Positions 9,637-19,748 are shown, counted from the first letter of the stretch. The stretch: DNA of 64,000 nt from Streptomyces sp. V1I1 (GCF_030817355.1 NZ_JAUSZH010000001.1:3969001-4033000), one strand, 5' to 3'. A program made the numbers and translations. Notes: generated by a model not told the origin, from the letters alone.

Positions 9637-11112
9637 ATGCGCAACAGCTCCGGCAGAGGGCTACAGCCCAATGTCCTCGGCACGTTCGACACCATCGTGA
9701 TGGCAATCGCGGGCAGCGCTCCCGCCTATTCCATCGCGGCCACGACCGCCGTACTCGTCGCGTCCGTCGGCCTCGCCGGACCCGCCGCGCTGCTCTACTG
9801 CGCCATACCCATGCTCGGCATCGTCCTGGCCTACAGCAGACTCGGCCGGATCGATGTCAACGCGGGCGCCGGCTACTCCTGGGTGGGCCGCACCCTCCAT
9901 CCCTTCCTCGGCTTTCTGTCCGGCTGGGCGCTGGTGGTCTCCGCGACGATCTTCATGGTGGCCGGTTCGCTGCCGGCCGGTGCGATGACGCTCGGGCTCT
10001 TCGACCCCGCGCTCGCCGAGAACACCTTCCTCGCGACGGCCGTCGGCGCCGCCTGGTTCCTGGCGATGCTGCTCGTCGTACTCGGCGGGGCGCGGCTGAC
10101 CGTGCGGGCACAACTCCTCATGTCCGGCGTCGAGCTGCTGATCCTGCTGCTCTTCATCCTCGCCGCGCTGCTGCACAACGGAGCCGCCGCCGCCTTCGAC
10201 TGGTCCTGGTTCGGCTTCTCGCACTTCGACGGACCGGCAGGATTCGCCTCCGGCGCGCTGGTCGCCGCCTTCTACTACTGGGGCTGGGACGTCACCAGCA
10301 ACCTCAGCGAGGAGACCCGCGACAGCCGCCGCACCGCCGGACTCGCCGCGCTCGTCGGCGTAGGCGTCGTCTTTCTCCTCTTCGAGGCCTTCACGGTCGC
10401 GGTGAACGTGCTCCTGACCGCCGACGACATCAAGGCCGGCAGCGCCAACGTCCTCGGCGTGCTCGGCGATGCGATCTGGCCCGGCGTCGGCGGGAAACTG
10501 CTGGTCGTGGCGGTGCTGCTGTCCACCGTCGCCACCTTGGAGACCACCCTGATCCAGGTGACGCGATCGCTGTTCGCGATGGGCCGGGACCGTACGATGC
10601 CCGCCGCGCTCGGCACCGTGCACCGCCGGTGGAACACCCCGTGGGTCGCGGTCGCCGTCGTCGGCGCGGTGGCGCTCGCGATGTTCGTCGCCTCCACCGC
10701 GCTCGGCTCGGTCGGCGATGTGCTGTCCGCCGCGGTCGCCGCCATCGGCCTGCAGATCGCGTTCTACTACGGGCTCGCGGGCATCGCCGCAGTCGTCGCG
10801 TACCGCAAAATGCTGCTGACATCCGTACGCGACTTCGTCCTCGGCGGCGTGTGGCCGCTGCTCGGAGCGGTGTTCATGCTCTGGATCCTCTTCGAGGCGC
10901 TGAGCGAACTGAGCGCGGCCTCGATCGCGATCGGCATCGGCGGTCTTGCCGCCGGTCTGGTGCCGATGATCCTGTACTGGCGGCGGGGGAGTTCGTACTA
11001 CCGTCCCGCCCGGCTGGACGCGACCCGCGCCGTCGCCGCCGAGGAGCAGTACGCCAACTCCGCTTCGCGGAATCCGGATTACGCCGACAAGTCGCTGGCC
11101 ACGGACTTCTGA
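9637..11112 (+). CDS. APC family amino-acid permease
   Basis: A 491-residue transporter with about 12 hydrophobic segments. The first membrane helix contains the APC-type motif GSAPAYSIAATTAVLV, and the central helix pair contains FYYWGWDVTSNLSEETRDSRRTA, typical of amino-acid/polyamine/organocation permeases. The N-terminus LGTFDTIVMAIAGS is likewise conserved. The substrate cannot be assigned. The gap of 226 bp upstream (9411-9636) holds no recognisable gene. A small TPR-like gene follows 14 bp after the stop, suggesting cotranscription. Confidence 0.9.
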   Translation: MRNSSGRGLQPNVLGTFDTIVMAIAGSAPAYSIAATTAVLVASVGLAGPAALLYCAIPMLGIVLAYSRLGRIDVNAGAGYSWVGRTLHPFLGFLSGWALVVSATIFMVAGSLPAGAMTLGLFDPALAENTFLATAVGAAWFLAMLLVVLGGARLTVRAQLLMSGVELLILLLFILAALLHNGAAAAFDWSWFGFSHFDGPAGFASGALVAAFYYWGWDVTSNLSEETRDSRRTAGLAALVGVGVVFLLFEAFTVAVNVLLTADDIKAGSANVLGVLGDAIWPGVGGKLLVVAVLLSTVATLETTLIQVTRSLFAMGRDRTMPAALGTVHRRWNTPWVAVAVVGAVALAMFVASTALGSVGDVLSAAVAAIGLQIAFYYGLAGIAAVVAYRKMLLTSVRDFVLGGVWPLLGAVFMLWILFEALSELSAASIAIGIGGLAAGLVPMILYWRRGSSYYRPARLDATRAVAAEEQYANSASRNPDYADKSLATDF

Positions 11113-11126
11113 GGGAAGTGCCACAG

Positions 11127-12092
11127 ATGGCCGCCGCTCGCCGCCGTTTCGTACCGGACTTCGATCCCGCCCTCGGAGACCGGCCGCTCGCCGACGCCGT
11201 CCACGACATCGTCATCGGCCGCTGGCAGGGCGTACGGGATCTGCTGCGCGCCACCGGCGACGACTGGCCGCTGCGCACCCACCGGCTGCGGCTGCTCGCG
11301 CACGCGGCGGCGGGTTCATCGGCGGTGGAGACCTGGCGGGCGGCGGAGCCCGACAACCCGGACGCGGCGGTGCTGCGGGCGGGGACGGAGGTCGTACGGG
11401 TCTTCCACCAGGCGATCGAGGCGGGCCGCGGGGTCGGGCTCGACGAGGCGCGGCTCGATGTGGCGGTGATGGCCTGCCTGAGCGCGGCCGACGCACGGCC
11501 CGCCGATCCGATGCCGTGGGTGTCGCTGCTGACGGTGGCGCGGCTGTACGAAACGGGGATTTCCCGGCGCGAACTGCGCTCCTGGTTCGACGAATTGCGC
11601 CGCCGCGACCCGTTCAACATCGAGGGCCATGTGCAGCTGCTGCGCTACTACTCGGCGCGCTGGCACGGCACGCACGGCAAGATGTACGACTTCGCCCGCG
11701 ACGCGGCAGGCGCGGCGCCGCCCGGGTCGCCGCTGCCGGTGCTGGTACAGATCGCGCGGGTGGAGGAGTACCGCTATGCCACCGAGGGCGTGCTGGGCCG
11801 GGCGCCGGTACGGGACTTCGGGCGGCACTGGCACCACGAGCTGGCGGTGACCGAGGTGCAGCGCACCTGGGAGCGCTGGATCGGCGGCAGGCCACAGGGC
11901 CCCGCCGTCCCGGAGGAGATCGGTGAGCTCAACTATCTGGCGCACGCTGCCTGTTACGCGGGCCTGAGCGAGGAGGCCCGGCTGCTGTTCGAGCTGCTGG
12001 GGACGCGGGCCGCGCGGGTGCCGTGGTCTTATACGGGCGACGCGACGGAGGAATTCACGAGGTGGCGCGCACACGTACGCGCCACCTCGTAA
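11127..12092 (+). CDS. Conserved protein, helical-repeat type, function unknown
   Basis: A 321-residue soluble protein beginning MAAARRRFVPDFDPALGDRP. It is rich in paired helices (for example LRLLAHAAAGSSAVETWRAA and YLAHAACYAGLSEEARLLFELL) reminiscent of TPR-like folds, with many Trp and Arg residues. I do not recognise a named family. ATG at 11127 is chosen because it sits just after the permease stop; the frame itself extends far upstream only as a shadow of the permease. A hairpin terminator overlaps its stop. Confidence 0.8.
   Translation: MAAARRRFVPDFDPALGDRPLADAVHDIVIGRWQGVRDLLRATGDDWPLRTHRLRLLAHAAAGSSAVETWRAAEPDNPDAAVLRAGTEVVRVFHQAIEAGRGVGLDEARLDVAVMACLSAADARPADPMPWVSLLTVARLYETGISRRELRSWFDELRRRDPFNIEGHVQLLRYYSARWHGTHGKMYDFARDAAGAAPPGSPLPVLVQIARVEEYRYATEGVLGRAPVRDFGRHWHHELAVTEVQRTWERWIGGRPQGPAVPEEIGELNYLAHAACYAGLSEEARLLFELLGTRAARVPWSYTGDATEEFTRWRAHVRATS
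12057..12090. terminator. Bidirectional hairpin terminator
   Basis: Arms ACGAGGTGGCGCG (12057-12069) and CGCGCCACCTCGT (12078-12090) form a 13-bp stem with an 8-base loop. It ends on the stop codon of the upstream gene and precedes the convergent PhoX stop at 12120. Confidence 0.8.
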
Positions 12093-12119
12093 AGCTACGA
12101 CTTGTACGACTTACACGCC

Positions 12120-14186
12120 TTACACGCCGATGTCGCGGCCGTCTTTGCGCCAGACGGAGACGACCGACGGACGGACGATCTTCCCTGCTCCGTCAGGCCA
12201 CGCGCTCGCGGGCTTCTCGACGGACGCGCCGTCGATCTCACCCGGGTGCTGGACCGCGACGAGAACGCGGCGGTCCTGGATGATCGGGCCGCAGGTCTCG
12301 GCGCCGGTCGGGACGGTCAGGAACTGCTTGAGCTCACCGCGCCGCTCGCCATGCGTCGCGACGCCGAACAGGCCGTCGTGGGAGCCGAGCTGGTTGCCGT
12401 CCGTGGAGATCCACAGGTTGCCGTACGGGTCGAAGGCGACGTTGTCCGGGCAGGAGATCGGGCTGACCTTCTCCTTCGGGAAGCCCGCGAAGTACGTCGA
12501 CTGGTCGTTCGGGTCGCCCGCGACCAGGAAGAGCCGCCAGGCGAAGCCGTCGCCGGCCGGGTCGTCCCAGTTCTCGGCGAGCTCCAGGATCTGGCCGTGC
12601 TTGTTGAGGTTGCGCGGGTTGGCCTCGTCCGCACCGGCCTTGCCGGGCTTGCCGCGGTCGGTGTTGTTGGTCAGCGCGACGTAGACGCGGCCGGTGCGCG
12701 GGGACGGCTCGACGTCCTCGGGGCGGTCCATCTTGGTGGCGCCCACCTTGTCACCGGCGAGGCGGGTGAAGATGTACACCTCTTCGGCGGACATGCCGGG
12801 GACGAACGACTTGTCGCCGCTGGCGAGCGGGATCCAGATGCCGCTGCCGTCGAACTCGCCGTCGTTCGGGAGCTTGCCGCTGCCGTCGATCTCGGTCGCC
12901 GGGCTGTCGCCGGTGAGCTTGGCGACGTAGAGCGTGCCCTCGTCGAGCAGTGTGCGGTTGTGCTCGCGGGCGGCCCGGCTGCCGCCCTTCTTCATCTGCT
13001 TCGACGAGACGAACTTGTAGAAGTAGTCGAAGCGCTCGTCGTCGCCCATGTAGACGACGGGGCGGCCGTCGTCGGTCAGGCGGGGCTGCGCGGCCTCGTG
13101 CTTGAAGCGGCCGAGCGCGGTGCGCTTGCGCGGTGTGAAGTCCGGGTCGTACGGGTCGAGCTCGACGACCCAGCCGTGGCGGTGGGCCTCGTTGGGCTCC
13201 TGCTTCAGGTCGAAGCGCCTGTCGAAGAGCTCCCACTTGCGCTCGGTCGCGCCGGTGCCGATGCCGTAGCGCTTGTCGGTGGCGCTGGAGCCGTTGGCGA
13301 AGTACTGGTTGAAGTTCTCCTCGCCGTGGAGCGTGGTGCCCCAGGGGGTGGTGCCGCCGGCGCAGTTGTTGAGCGTGCCGAGGACCTTGGTGCCGGTCGG
13401 GTCGACGCTCGTACGCAGCAGGGCGCTGCCCGCGGCCGGGCCGGTGACCTTGAACTCGCTGGTCGCGGTGAGGCGGCGGTTGAGCGGGTGGCGGCCCACC
13501 GGGGTGAGCTTGCCGCTGCGGTGCTCCTCCTGGACCACGACGACGGACAGGCCGTGCGCGGCCCAGGCGATCTCGACCTGCTCGCGGGTCGGGTTGGCCG
13601 CGTCGTAGCCGCGGAACATCAGGACTTCGTCCGTGTACTCGTGGTTGGCGACGAGGATCTGCCGCCCGTGCTCGCCGCGGAGGGGGAGCAGGGAGAGGAA
13701 GTCGTTGTTGTAACCGAACTGGCCTGCCTGCGCCTTGGCGGTCTGATTGTCGGCGTCGAAGGCGGGGGCGCCGCGGAGGATCGGGTCGCCCCACCGGATG
13801 ACGACGTTCTGGGAGTAGCCGTCGGGGACGGTGACCTTGTCGTCCTTGTTGGGCGCGACGGCGGCGAAGCGGAGCCCGCGGGCTCCGTCGGTCTTGCCGG
13901 GCGTGTTTCCGTGACCGTCCGTGGTCGCGGGCGCGGCGACGGCCTGGTCGCCGCCCTGGCCGATGACGGCGGCGGTGCCGGCGGCAGCGGCGACGGTCAC
14001 GACGGCGGCGGTGCGCATCATCGATCGTCTCGAGAGCGCGCCGGCTATGACGTCGCCGACGTATTCGTTGTCGCTGGTGTTGGGCACTTCGTGGAAGCAG
14101 GCATCGCCGCAGCGGTACCGGCAGGTGAGAGCGGAACGTCCACCCGGGTGAGGGGTCGAGTTCAACAGCGGCAGCAGTTTGCGCAC
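12120..14186 (-). CDS. PhoX family (DUF839) secreted phosphatase
   Basis: A 688-residue protein with a twin-arginine type leader: LSRRSMMRTAAVVTVAAAAG at about residues 50-70 followed by a small-residue region. The mature part has DUF839/PhoX landmarks, including LVANHEYTDEVLMFRGYD, the NNCAGGTTPWGTTLHGEENF segment and the later SCPDNVAFDPYGNLWISTDG. Family members are Ca/Fe-dependent alkaline phosphatases that scavenge phosphate from esters. The GTG start is preceded by GGAGGACGAA. Upstream lies a candidate PHO box (14277-14298), consistent with PhoP control. Phosphatase activity is inferred from family. Confidence 0.9.
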   Translation of the reverse strand: MRKLLPLLNSTPHPGGRSALTCRYRCGDACFHEVPNTSDNEYVGDVIAGALSRRSMMRTAAVVTVAAAAGTAAVIGQGGDQAVAAPATTDGHGNTPGKTDGARGLRFAAVAPNKDDKVTVPDGYSQNVVIRWGDPILRGAPAFDADNQTAKAQAGQFGYNNDFLSLLPLRGEHGRQILVANHEYTDEVLMFRGYDAANPTREQVEIAWAAHGLSVVVVQEEHRSGKLTPVGRHPLNRRLTATSEFKVTGPAAGSALLRTSVDPTGTKVLGTLNNCAGGTTPWGTTLHGEENFNQYFANGSSATDKRYGIGTGATERKWELFDRRFDLKQEPNEAHRHGWVVELDPYDPDFTPRKRTALGRFKHEAAQPRLTDDGRPVVYMGDDERFDYFYKFVSSKQMKKGGSRAAREHNRTLLDEGTLYVAKLTGDSPATEIDGSGKLPNDGEFDGSGIWIPLASGDKSFVPGMSAEEVYIFTRLAGDKVGATKMDRPEDVEPSPRTGRVYVALTNNTDRGKPGKAGADEANPRNLNKHGQILELAENWDDPAGDGFAWRLFLVAGDPNDQSTYFAGFPKEKVSPISCPDNVAFDPYGNLWISTDGNQLGSHDGLFGVATHGERRGELKQFLTVPTGAETCGPIIQDRRVLVAVQHPGEIDGASVEKPASAWPDGAGKIVRPSVVSVWRKDGRDIGV

Positions 14187-14199
14187 TTCGTCCTCCTAC

Positions 14200-14227
14200 G
14201 GCGCAGCCTGCGCCGACATGGTGTCGG
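14200..14227. promoter_or_regulatory. Two adjacent inverted repeats in the phoX leader
   Basis: GGCGCAgccTGCGCC (14200-14214) is immediately followed, sharing two bases, by CCGACAtggTGTCGG (14213-14227). Both lie within 45 nt upstream of the PhoX start and could fold in the mRNA or bind a regulator. A CATATT hexamer on the minus strand (14228-14233) is a possible -10. Confidence 0.4.
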
Positions 14228-14276
14228 AATATGTTCCGCCGCGACGTTAGGGGCGTACGTGTGCAATGCGGCAGCC

Positions 14277-14298
14277 GTGAAGTGAACGGGGGATGAAT
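14277..14298 (-). promoter_or_regulatory. Candidate PHO box (PhoP direct repeats)
   Basis: On the minus strand two contiguous 11-bp units read ATTCATCCCCC and GTTCACTTCAC. They match the Streptomyces PhoP direct-repeat-unit pattern, consensus about GTTCACCCGGC, in spacing and in the conserved TTCA. They lie about 90-110 bp upstream of the PhoX gene. The functional link makes a real site likely, but the distance to a -10 element is not ideal. Confidence 0.55.
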
Positions 14299-14458
14299 CC
14301 GGCGCGGCCGAGGCGGGGTTGACAACGAGGGCCTGCCCCTGCGGGGGTCACGGCCCGGTGGCCGGTAACCTTACGTGTCCGCCCTGGCCAGGACACCCTA
14401 TGGACGCCCGGCCCAAGTGTGGACATTCACGCACTCACTCATGCGAAAGGCCTGGCCC

Positions 14459-16150
14459 ATGGGCATTCGGAGCTTGCTGCGCAAGGTGTTTGGACGCGAC
14501 CAATCGGAGCTCAACGAGTCGGCGGCAGCCTCCGTCCCGCCCCAGACCGAACGCTCGGAGCCGCCCACAGCGACGGTCCCGGCCCCGTCCCCGGCGGAAC
14601 GGGCGGCGGCGGACCTGGTCTCGGCGGCTTTCGACAACCCGGCCCCTAAGGGCGAGGGCGCGTCGGTCCCGGCACAGGCGTCGCCGGACAGGGTGTCGCC
14701 GAGCCCGACGGAGACGGAGGCCGCTGCGGCTCCCGCCGAGCCGGTTGCCGAGCCGGAGCCCACCGAGCCCGTGGCCCCCGCTGAGGCGGAGGTCGCCCAG
14801 GCGGAGGTCGCCCAGACGGAGGAAACCGAGCCCGCGGCTGTGGCGGAGGCCATCGAGCCCGGCTCCACGTCCGAGCCGGAGGCCGACGAGCCCGTGGCCG
14901 CTGAGGTGGCGTCGAACGCCACGGCCGAGGAGACCGAGCCCGCCACCGCGGCGGAGCCGGAAGAGGAGACTGCGGCCCCCACCGCGGTGGAGGCCGATTC
15001 GGCAGCCGAGGCCATCGCCGAGCCCGAGCCGGAGGCCGCGCTGCCGGCTGCCGTCCCGGAGGCTGTTCCGGCGGAGCCGGAGAACAAGGCCGACGAGCCG
15101 GCGGCCAAGGAGGTCACTGCGGCTCCCGCCAAGCCGGCTGCCGAGCCGGAGCCCACCGAGCCCGTGGCCGCCGCTGAGGCGGAGGTCGCCCAGGCGGAGG
15201 CCGCGGAGACCAGCACCGCGCCCGAGCCGGAGGCCGACGCACCCGCACCCGCACCTGCTGAGGCGGAGACCGAGGCCCCTGCCGCTGCCACAGCGGACGC
15301 CGAAGCCAAGGAGAGCGCCCAGGCTTACGCCGCCGAGGCTGAGCCGAAGGCCGACGCACCCGACACCACGCCCCAGCCGAAGGCAGACGCACCCGCCGTC
15401 GCGCCGGAAGCCGACACCACGCCCCAGCCGAAGGCAGACGCACCCGAGCCCGTCGCCGCGGCGGTCGTCGAGGTCGAGCCGAAGGCAGACGCAGACGCCG
15501 TCGCCGACATCCCGCCCCACCTCGCCCCCCACTACGCCGCCGCCGGCGCCGCCCTCAAGCGGCGCGGGCTCACCGGGACCCGCGCGCGCGTCTACCTCGT
15601 GCTCGACCGGTCCGGGTCCATGCGGGCCTACTACAAGGACGGCAGCGCCCAGCACCTCGGCGAGCAGGCCCTCGCGCTCGCCGCGCATCTGGACGACGAC
15701 GCCACCGTCAACGTCGTCTTCTTCTCCACCGAGATCGACGGCACCGGCGAGCTCACCCTCCCCGCCCACCAGGGACGGATCGACGAGCTCCACAACTCCC
15801 TGGGCCGCATGGGGCGTACGAACTACCACCTCGCCGTCGAAGAGGTCCTCGCCCTGCACGCCAAGGCCGACGCCGACGCACCCGCGTTCGTGATCTTCCA
15901 GACCGACGGTGCGCCCGAGTCCAAGACCGCCGCCACCGCCGCCCTCGCCGCGGCCGCGGCCAAGCCGGCACGGGTCTTCTGGCAGTTCGTCGCGTTCGGC
16001 GAGCACGACGCGAAGGCCTTCGACTACCTGCGCAAGCTCACCGCCGACAACGGGACGGGCAACACCGGCTTCTTCCACGCCGGTCCCGCCCCCCGCGAAC
16101 TCACCGACGCCGAGCTGTACGAAGGGCTGCTCGCCCGCTGGCAGAGCTAA
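14459..16150 (+). CDS. VWA domain protein with long Ala/Glu/Pro low-complexity linker
   Basis: A 563-residue protein. The conserved N-terminus [17 protein letters not shown] is followed by about 330 residues of Ala/Glu/Pro-rich repeats, with near-duplicate blocks such as [10 protein letters not shown] and [10 protein letters not shown]. The C-terminal 200 residues form a von Willebrand A domain with the MIDAS motif DRSGSM, the later TNYHL Thr position and FQTDGAPES. The VWA part resembles those in TerY/TerF-like stress proteins. GAAAGG at 14444-14450 supports the ATG at 14459. The stop overlaps the convergent histidine-kinase stop by 4 bp. Confidence 0.88.
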   Translation: MGIRSLLRKVFGRDQSELNESAAASVPPQTERSEPPTATVPAPSPAERAAADLVSAAFDNPAPKGEGASVPAQASPDRVSPSPTETEAAAAPAEPVAEPEPTEPVAPAEAEVAQAEVAQTEETEPAAVAEAIEPGSTSEPEADEPVAAEVASNATAEETEPATAAEPEEETAAPTAVEADSAAEAIAEPEPEAALPAAVPEAVPAEPENKADEPAAKEVTAAPAKPAAEPEPTEPVAAAEAEVAQAEAAETSTAPEPEADAPAPAPAEAETEAPAAATADAEAKESAQAYAAEAEPKADAPDTTPQPKADAPAVAPEADTTPQPKADAPEPVAAAVVEVEPKADADAVADIPPHLAPHYAAAGAALKRRGLTGTRARVYLVLDRSGSMRAYYKDGSAQHLGEQALALAAHLDDDATVNVVFFSTEIDGTGELTLPAHQGRIDELHNSLGRMGRTNYHLAVEEVLALHAKADADAPAFVIFQTDGAPESKTAATAALAAAAAKPARVFWQFVAFGEHDAKAFDYLRKLTADNGTGNTGFFHAGPAPRELTDAELYEGLLARWQS

Positions 16151-17250
16151 GCCACCGGCAGCGTCACGGTGACGGCCAGCCCGCCCTCAGGGCCCGGCTC
16201 GGCCGTCACCGTGCCGCCGTGGGCGTCGGCGATCGAGCGGACGATCGACAGACCCAGCCCCGCCCCGGGACCCATCCGGTCCCGCCCCTCCCCCCGCCGG
16301 AACGGCTCGAACAGCGCCGGCACATCCTCCGCCGCCACGACCGGCCCGGTGTTCCGCACCGTCAGGACCCCGTCCGCACAGGCCACGTCCACCGTCCCGT
16401 CGGGCACGTTGTACGCCACCGCGTTCGCGACCAGGTTCCCCACCAGCTGGGCCAGCAGCAGCCGGTTCCCCCGCACCACGCCACCGCGCCCGACCGCCGC
16501 CTTCACCTCGTAGCGCGCCGCCTCCTCCGCCACGACCTCCCCCAGGTCGACGTCCTCCCGCTCCGCCGGCCCCCGCTCGCTGCGCGCCAGCACCAGCAGC
16601 CCCTCGATGAGCCGCTCGCTGCGCCGGTTGTTGTCGAGCAACACCGTTTTCGTACGCGCCAGTTCCTCCGCCGAAGCCGACTCGTCGAGCCCCACCTGGA
16701 TCGCCGTACGCTGCGTCGCCAGCGGCGTACGCAGCTCGTGCGACGCGTTCGCGATGAACCGCCGCTGGCTGTCGAACGTCTTCTCCAGCCGCGCCAGCAG
16801 CGCGTCCAGCGTGTCCCCGAGCTCCTTCAGCTCGTCGTCGGGCCCGCTCGCCCCGATCCTCTCGTGCAGCGTCCGCTCCGACAGCCGCCGCGCCTTCGCC
16901 GTCATCGCGTGCACCGGCCGCAGCACCCGCCCCGCCGTCCACCACCCCACCGCGACCGCGCACAGCGCCGTCCCCAGCAGGGCGAACGCCGACCAGATCA
17001 GCATCTGCTGCCCCGCCGCGTGCCGGACACTGTCGGTCAGCTGGACGACCGTGACCCCGCGCACGTCCGTCACCGGCAGCGCGGGAACGGCGCGCCGCCT
17101 TATCGCCGCGACCTCGTCCTCCGTACCGGCGCGGGAGAGCAGATTGACGATCCCCAGCAGCACACCCCCGAGCACCAGAAAGACCCCGCCGTAGACGAGC
17201 GCGATCCGTGTCCGGATCGTCGACCCGGGCCCCAGGTAGGGACGGCTCAC
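16147..17250 (-). CDS. Two-component sensor histidine kinase
   Basis: A 367-residue HK. The N-terminal membrane helix is [20 protein letters not shown]; a short extracytoplasmic segment and a second helix ([20 protein letters not shown]) lead into a HAMP region and the phospho-acceptor motif [13 protein letters not shown] (His near residue 165). The ATPase N, G1 and G2 boxes are seen in [10 protein letters not shown] and [14 protein letters not shown] at 17250 overlaps the response-regulator stop (GTGA), so the pair is translationally coupled. The stimulus is unknown. Confidence 0.93.
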   Translation of the reverse strand: MSRPYLGPGSTIRTRIALVYGGVFLVLGGVLLGIVNLLSRAGTEDEVAAIRRRAVPALPVTDVRGVTVVQLTDSVRHAAGQQMLIWSAFALLGTALCAVAVGWWTAGRVLRPVHAMTAKARRLSERTLHERIGASGPDDELKELGDTLDALLARLEKTFDSQRRFIANASHELRTPLATQRTAIQVGLDESASAEELARTKTVLLDNNRRSERLIEGLLVLARSERGPAEREDVDLGEVVAEEAARYEVKAAVGRGGVVRGNRLLLAQLVGNLVANAVAYNVPDGTVDVACADGVLTVRNTGPVVAAEDVPALFEPFRRGEGRDRMGPGAGLGLSIVRSIADAHGGTVTAEPGPEGGLAVTVTLPVA

Positions 17251-17900
17251 AGCGCGTACCCCACACCCTGCACCGTACGGATCAGCGGCGGCTCCCCCAG
17301 CTTGCCCCGCAGCTTGCTCATGCAGACCCTCACCGCGCCCGTGAACGGATCCGCGTGCGCGTCCCACGCCCGCTCCAGCAGCTCCTCCGCCGAGACCGTC
17401 GCCCCGTCCGCCTCCAGCAGGATCTGCAGTACGGAGAACTCCTTCGGCGACAGATCCAGATCCCGCCCGTCCCGCTCGGCCGTCCGCCGCACCGTGTCGA
17501 GCCGCACCCCGTGCCGCTCCAGCAGCGGCGGCACCGTCCTGGCGCTGCGCCGGCGCAGCGCCCGTACCCGGGAGACCAGCTCGGGGAACTCGAAGGGCTT
17601 GCCCAGATAGTCGTCCGCACCCAGGTCGAGGCCCTCCACCCGGTCCTCCATCGACGCGGACGCGGTCAGCATCAGGATCCGCGTGCGGGACGCGGACGCG
17701 ACCAGCTTGCGCGCCACGTCGTCGCCGTGGATCCGCGGCAGATCGCGGTCGAGGACGACGACGTCGTAGTCGTGCAGCCCCAGATACGCGAGCGCGGCGT
17801 CTCCGCTGTACACGGTGTCGACGGCGAATCCGGCCCGTCGCAGCCCGGTCGCGACCAGCTCGGCCAGGACCTCCTCGTCCTCGGCGACCAGTACCCGCAT
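17247..17900 (-). CDS. OmpR-family response regulator
   Basis: A 217-residue regulator starting MRVLVAEDEEVLAELVATGL. The receiver domain carries the acidic pair and phospho-Asp in VVVLDRDLPRIHGDD and the conserved Lys in GKPFEFPEL. The winged-helix output domain ends [28 protein letters not shown], typical of OmpR/PhoB proteins. The start at 17900, preceded by GGGGACGG, is preferred to a longer 5' frame. It precedes and overlaps its cognate histidine kinase by 4 bp. Confidence 0.94.
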   Translation of the reverse strand: MRVLVAEDEEVLAELVATGLRRAGFAVDTVYSGDAALAYLGLHDYDVVVLDRDLPRIHGDDVARKLVASASRTRILMLTASASMEDRVEGLDLGADDYLGKPFEFPELVSRVRALRRRSARTVPPLLERHGVRLDTVRRTAERDGRDLDLSPKEFSVLQILLEADGATVSAEELLERAWDAHADPFTGAVRVCMSKLRGKLGEPPLIRTVQGVGYAL

Positions 17901-18052
17901 ATTGCCGTCCCCCTGCTCCCGCTCCCCACGCACCCGCCGCGCCCACCTCTCCACCCAGGATGCGCCTTTCTACGGGACGAGATGTTTCGCAGACCTCTCC
18001 AGCCCCTTTAACCGGGTGAGTGGACCTTCCGCGGGCCGTTAGGATTTCGACC

Positions 18053-19666
18053 ATGGCGGCCACTGGATCCGAGAAGCAGGGGGCGAAGGCGTACTACGTC
18101 TCGACCCCCATTTACTACGTCAACGACGCTCCTCACCTGGGCCACGCCTACACGACCGTCGCAGGCGACGTGCTCACACGCTGGCACCGTCAGCGTGGCG
18201 AGAAGGTGTGGTACCTCACCGGCACGGACGAGCACGGTCAGAAGATCATGCGCACTGCCGAGGCGAACGGCGTCAGCCCGCAGGAGTGGTGCGACAAGCT
18301 CGTCGAGGAGGCCTGGAAACCCCTCTGGGAGCACCTGAACATCGCGAACGACGACTTCATCCGTACGACGGAGAAGCGGCACACCGACCGTGTGCAGGAG
18401 TTCGTGCAGGACCTGTACGACAAGGGCGAGATCTACAAGGGCGGGTACGAAGGCCCGTACTGCGTGGGCTGCGAGGAGTACAAAATCCCCGCCGATCTGC
18501 TCGACGGCGAGGGCGAGTACGCCGGGCAGAAGCTCTGCCCGATCCACAAGAAGCCGGTGGAGATCCTCAAGGAGGAGAACTACTTCTTCAAGCTCAGCGA
18601 GTACGGCCCGAAGCTGCTGGAGTTCTACGAGGCCAACCCCGGCTTCATCCAGCCCGAGTCCGCCCGCAACGAGGTTGTGAACTTCACCAAGCAGGGCCTG
18701 CAGGACCTCTCGATCTCGCGCTCGACGTTCGACTGGGGCGTCCCGGTGCCGTGGGACCCCAAGCACGTCATCTACGTCTGGATCGACGCGCTGCTCAACT
18801 ACGCGACGGCGGTCGGCTACAACGAGAACCCGGCGAAGTTCGAAGAGACCTTCCCGGCCAATGTGCACCTGGTCGGCAAGGACATCCTGCGCTTCCACGC
18901 GATCATCTGGCCCGCGATGCTGATGGCGAACGGCCTGCCGGTGCCGGGTCGCGTCGCCGCGAACGGCTGGCTGATGGTCGGCGGCGAGAAGATGTCGAAG
19001 TCGAACCTGACGGGCATCAAGCCGCAGGACCTGACCTCGCACTTCGGCGTGGACGCGTACCGCTGGTACTTCCTGCGCGCGATCGCGTTCGGCCAGGACG
19101 GGTCGTTCTCCTGGGAGGACTTCACGGCCCGGTACACCAGCGAGCTCGCCAACGACTACGGCAACCTCGCGTCCCGTGTCGCGGCGATGGTCGGCAAGTA
19201 CTTCGGCGGCGCGCTGCCGGAGGCGACGGCGTCCGGCGAGGCGGAGAAGGCGGTCCAGGCCGGACTCGCGAAGGCGGTTGCCGAGGCCGACCGGAAGATC
19301 GGCGAGGAGCTGGACTTCCAGGGCGGCATCCTGGCGGTCTTCGACTTCGTCAAGCAGGTCAACGGCTACATCACGGAGCAGGAGCCGTGGAAGGTCGCCA
19401 AGGACGAGTCCGAGGAGGGCCAGGCCCGTCTCGCGACGATCCTGTACACGGCGGCCGAGTCGCTGCGGGCGGTCGCGGTGCTGCTGAACCCGGTCATGCC
19501 TGAGACCTCGCAGGCCCTGTGGGACTCGCTCGGCGCGGAGGCGTCGCTGGGCGCCCTCGGTGACCAGCGGGTCCAGGACGCGGGCGAGTGGGGCAGGCTC
19601 CCGGCAGGCGTGACGGTAACGAAGGGCGCGGTGCTGTTCCCGCGCCTGGAGGAGAAGCCCGCGTAG
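18053..19666 (+). CDS. metG: Methionyl-tRNA synthetase
   Basis: A 537-residue class I aminoacyl-tRNA synthetase that charges tRNA-Met. The HIGH-type signature is PHLGHAYT (about residues 25-32). The zinc knuckle is YCVGCEEYKI ... LCPIHKKP. The KMSKS loop is EKMSKSNLTG near residue 320, and the anticodon-binding helical domain occupies the last 170 residues. The length is usual for actinobacterial MetG lacking the C-terminal dimerisation domain. AGGAT at 18041-18045 supports the ATG at 18053. A strong terminator follows. Confidence 0.97.
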   Translation: MAATGSEKQGAKAYYVSTPIYYVNDAPHLGHAYTTVAGDVLTRWHRQRGEKVWYLTGTDEHGQKIMRTAEANGVSPQEWCDKLVEEAWKPLWEHLNIANDDFIRTTEKRHTDRVQEFVQDLYDKGEIYKGGYEGPYCVGCEEYKIPADLLDGEGEYAGQKLCPIHKKPVEILKEENYFFKLSEYGPKLLEFYEANPGFIQPESARNEVVNFTKQGLQDLSISRSTFDWGVPVPWDPKHVIYVWIDALLNYATAVGYNENPAKFEETFPANVHLVGKDILRFHAIIWPAMLMANGLPVPGRVAANGWLMVGGEKMSKSNLTGIKPQDLTSHFGVDAYRWYFLRAIAFGQDGSFSWEDFTARYTSELANDYGNLASRVAAMVGKYFGGALPEATASGEAEKAVQAGLAKAVAEADRKIGEELDFQGGILAVFDFVKQVNGYITEQEPWKVAKDESEEGQARLATILYTAAESLRAVAVLLNPVMPETSQALWDSLGAEASLGALGDQRVQDAGEWGRLPAGVTVTKGAVLFPRLEEKPA

Positions 19667-19677
19667 TCAGGCGTACG

Positions 19678-19711
19678 AAAGGGGCCCCGGACCTGGTCCG
19701 GGGCCCCTTTT
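19678..19711 (+). terminator. Rho-independent terminator of metG
   Basis: GGGGCCCCGGACC (19681-19693) pairs with GGTCCGGGGCCCC (19695-19707) and is followed by TTTT. The flanking AAA/TTTT extend the stem, so it could also stop transcription arriving from the opposite strand. Confidence 0.92.
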
Positions 19712-19748
19712 CACGTATGGCAGCTCACGTGTGTCAGCTTCACGTGTG

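Noticed and set aside
14435..16078. A 547-codon minus-strand frame antisense to the VWA gene
   Set aside because: Gly/Leu/Arg repeats are simply the complement of the Ala/Glu/Pro linker; no start signal or domain.
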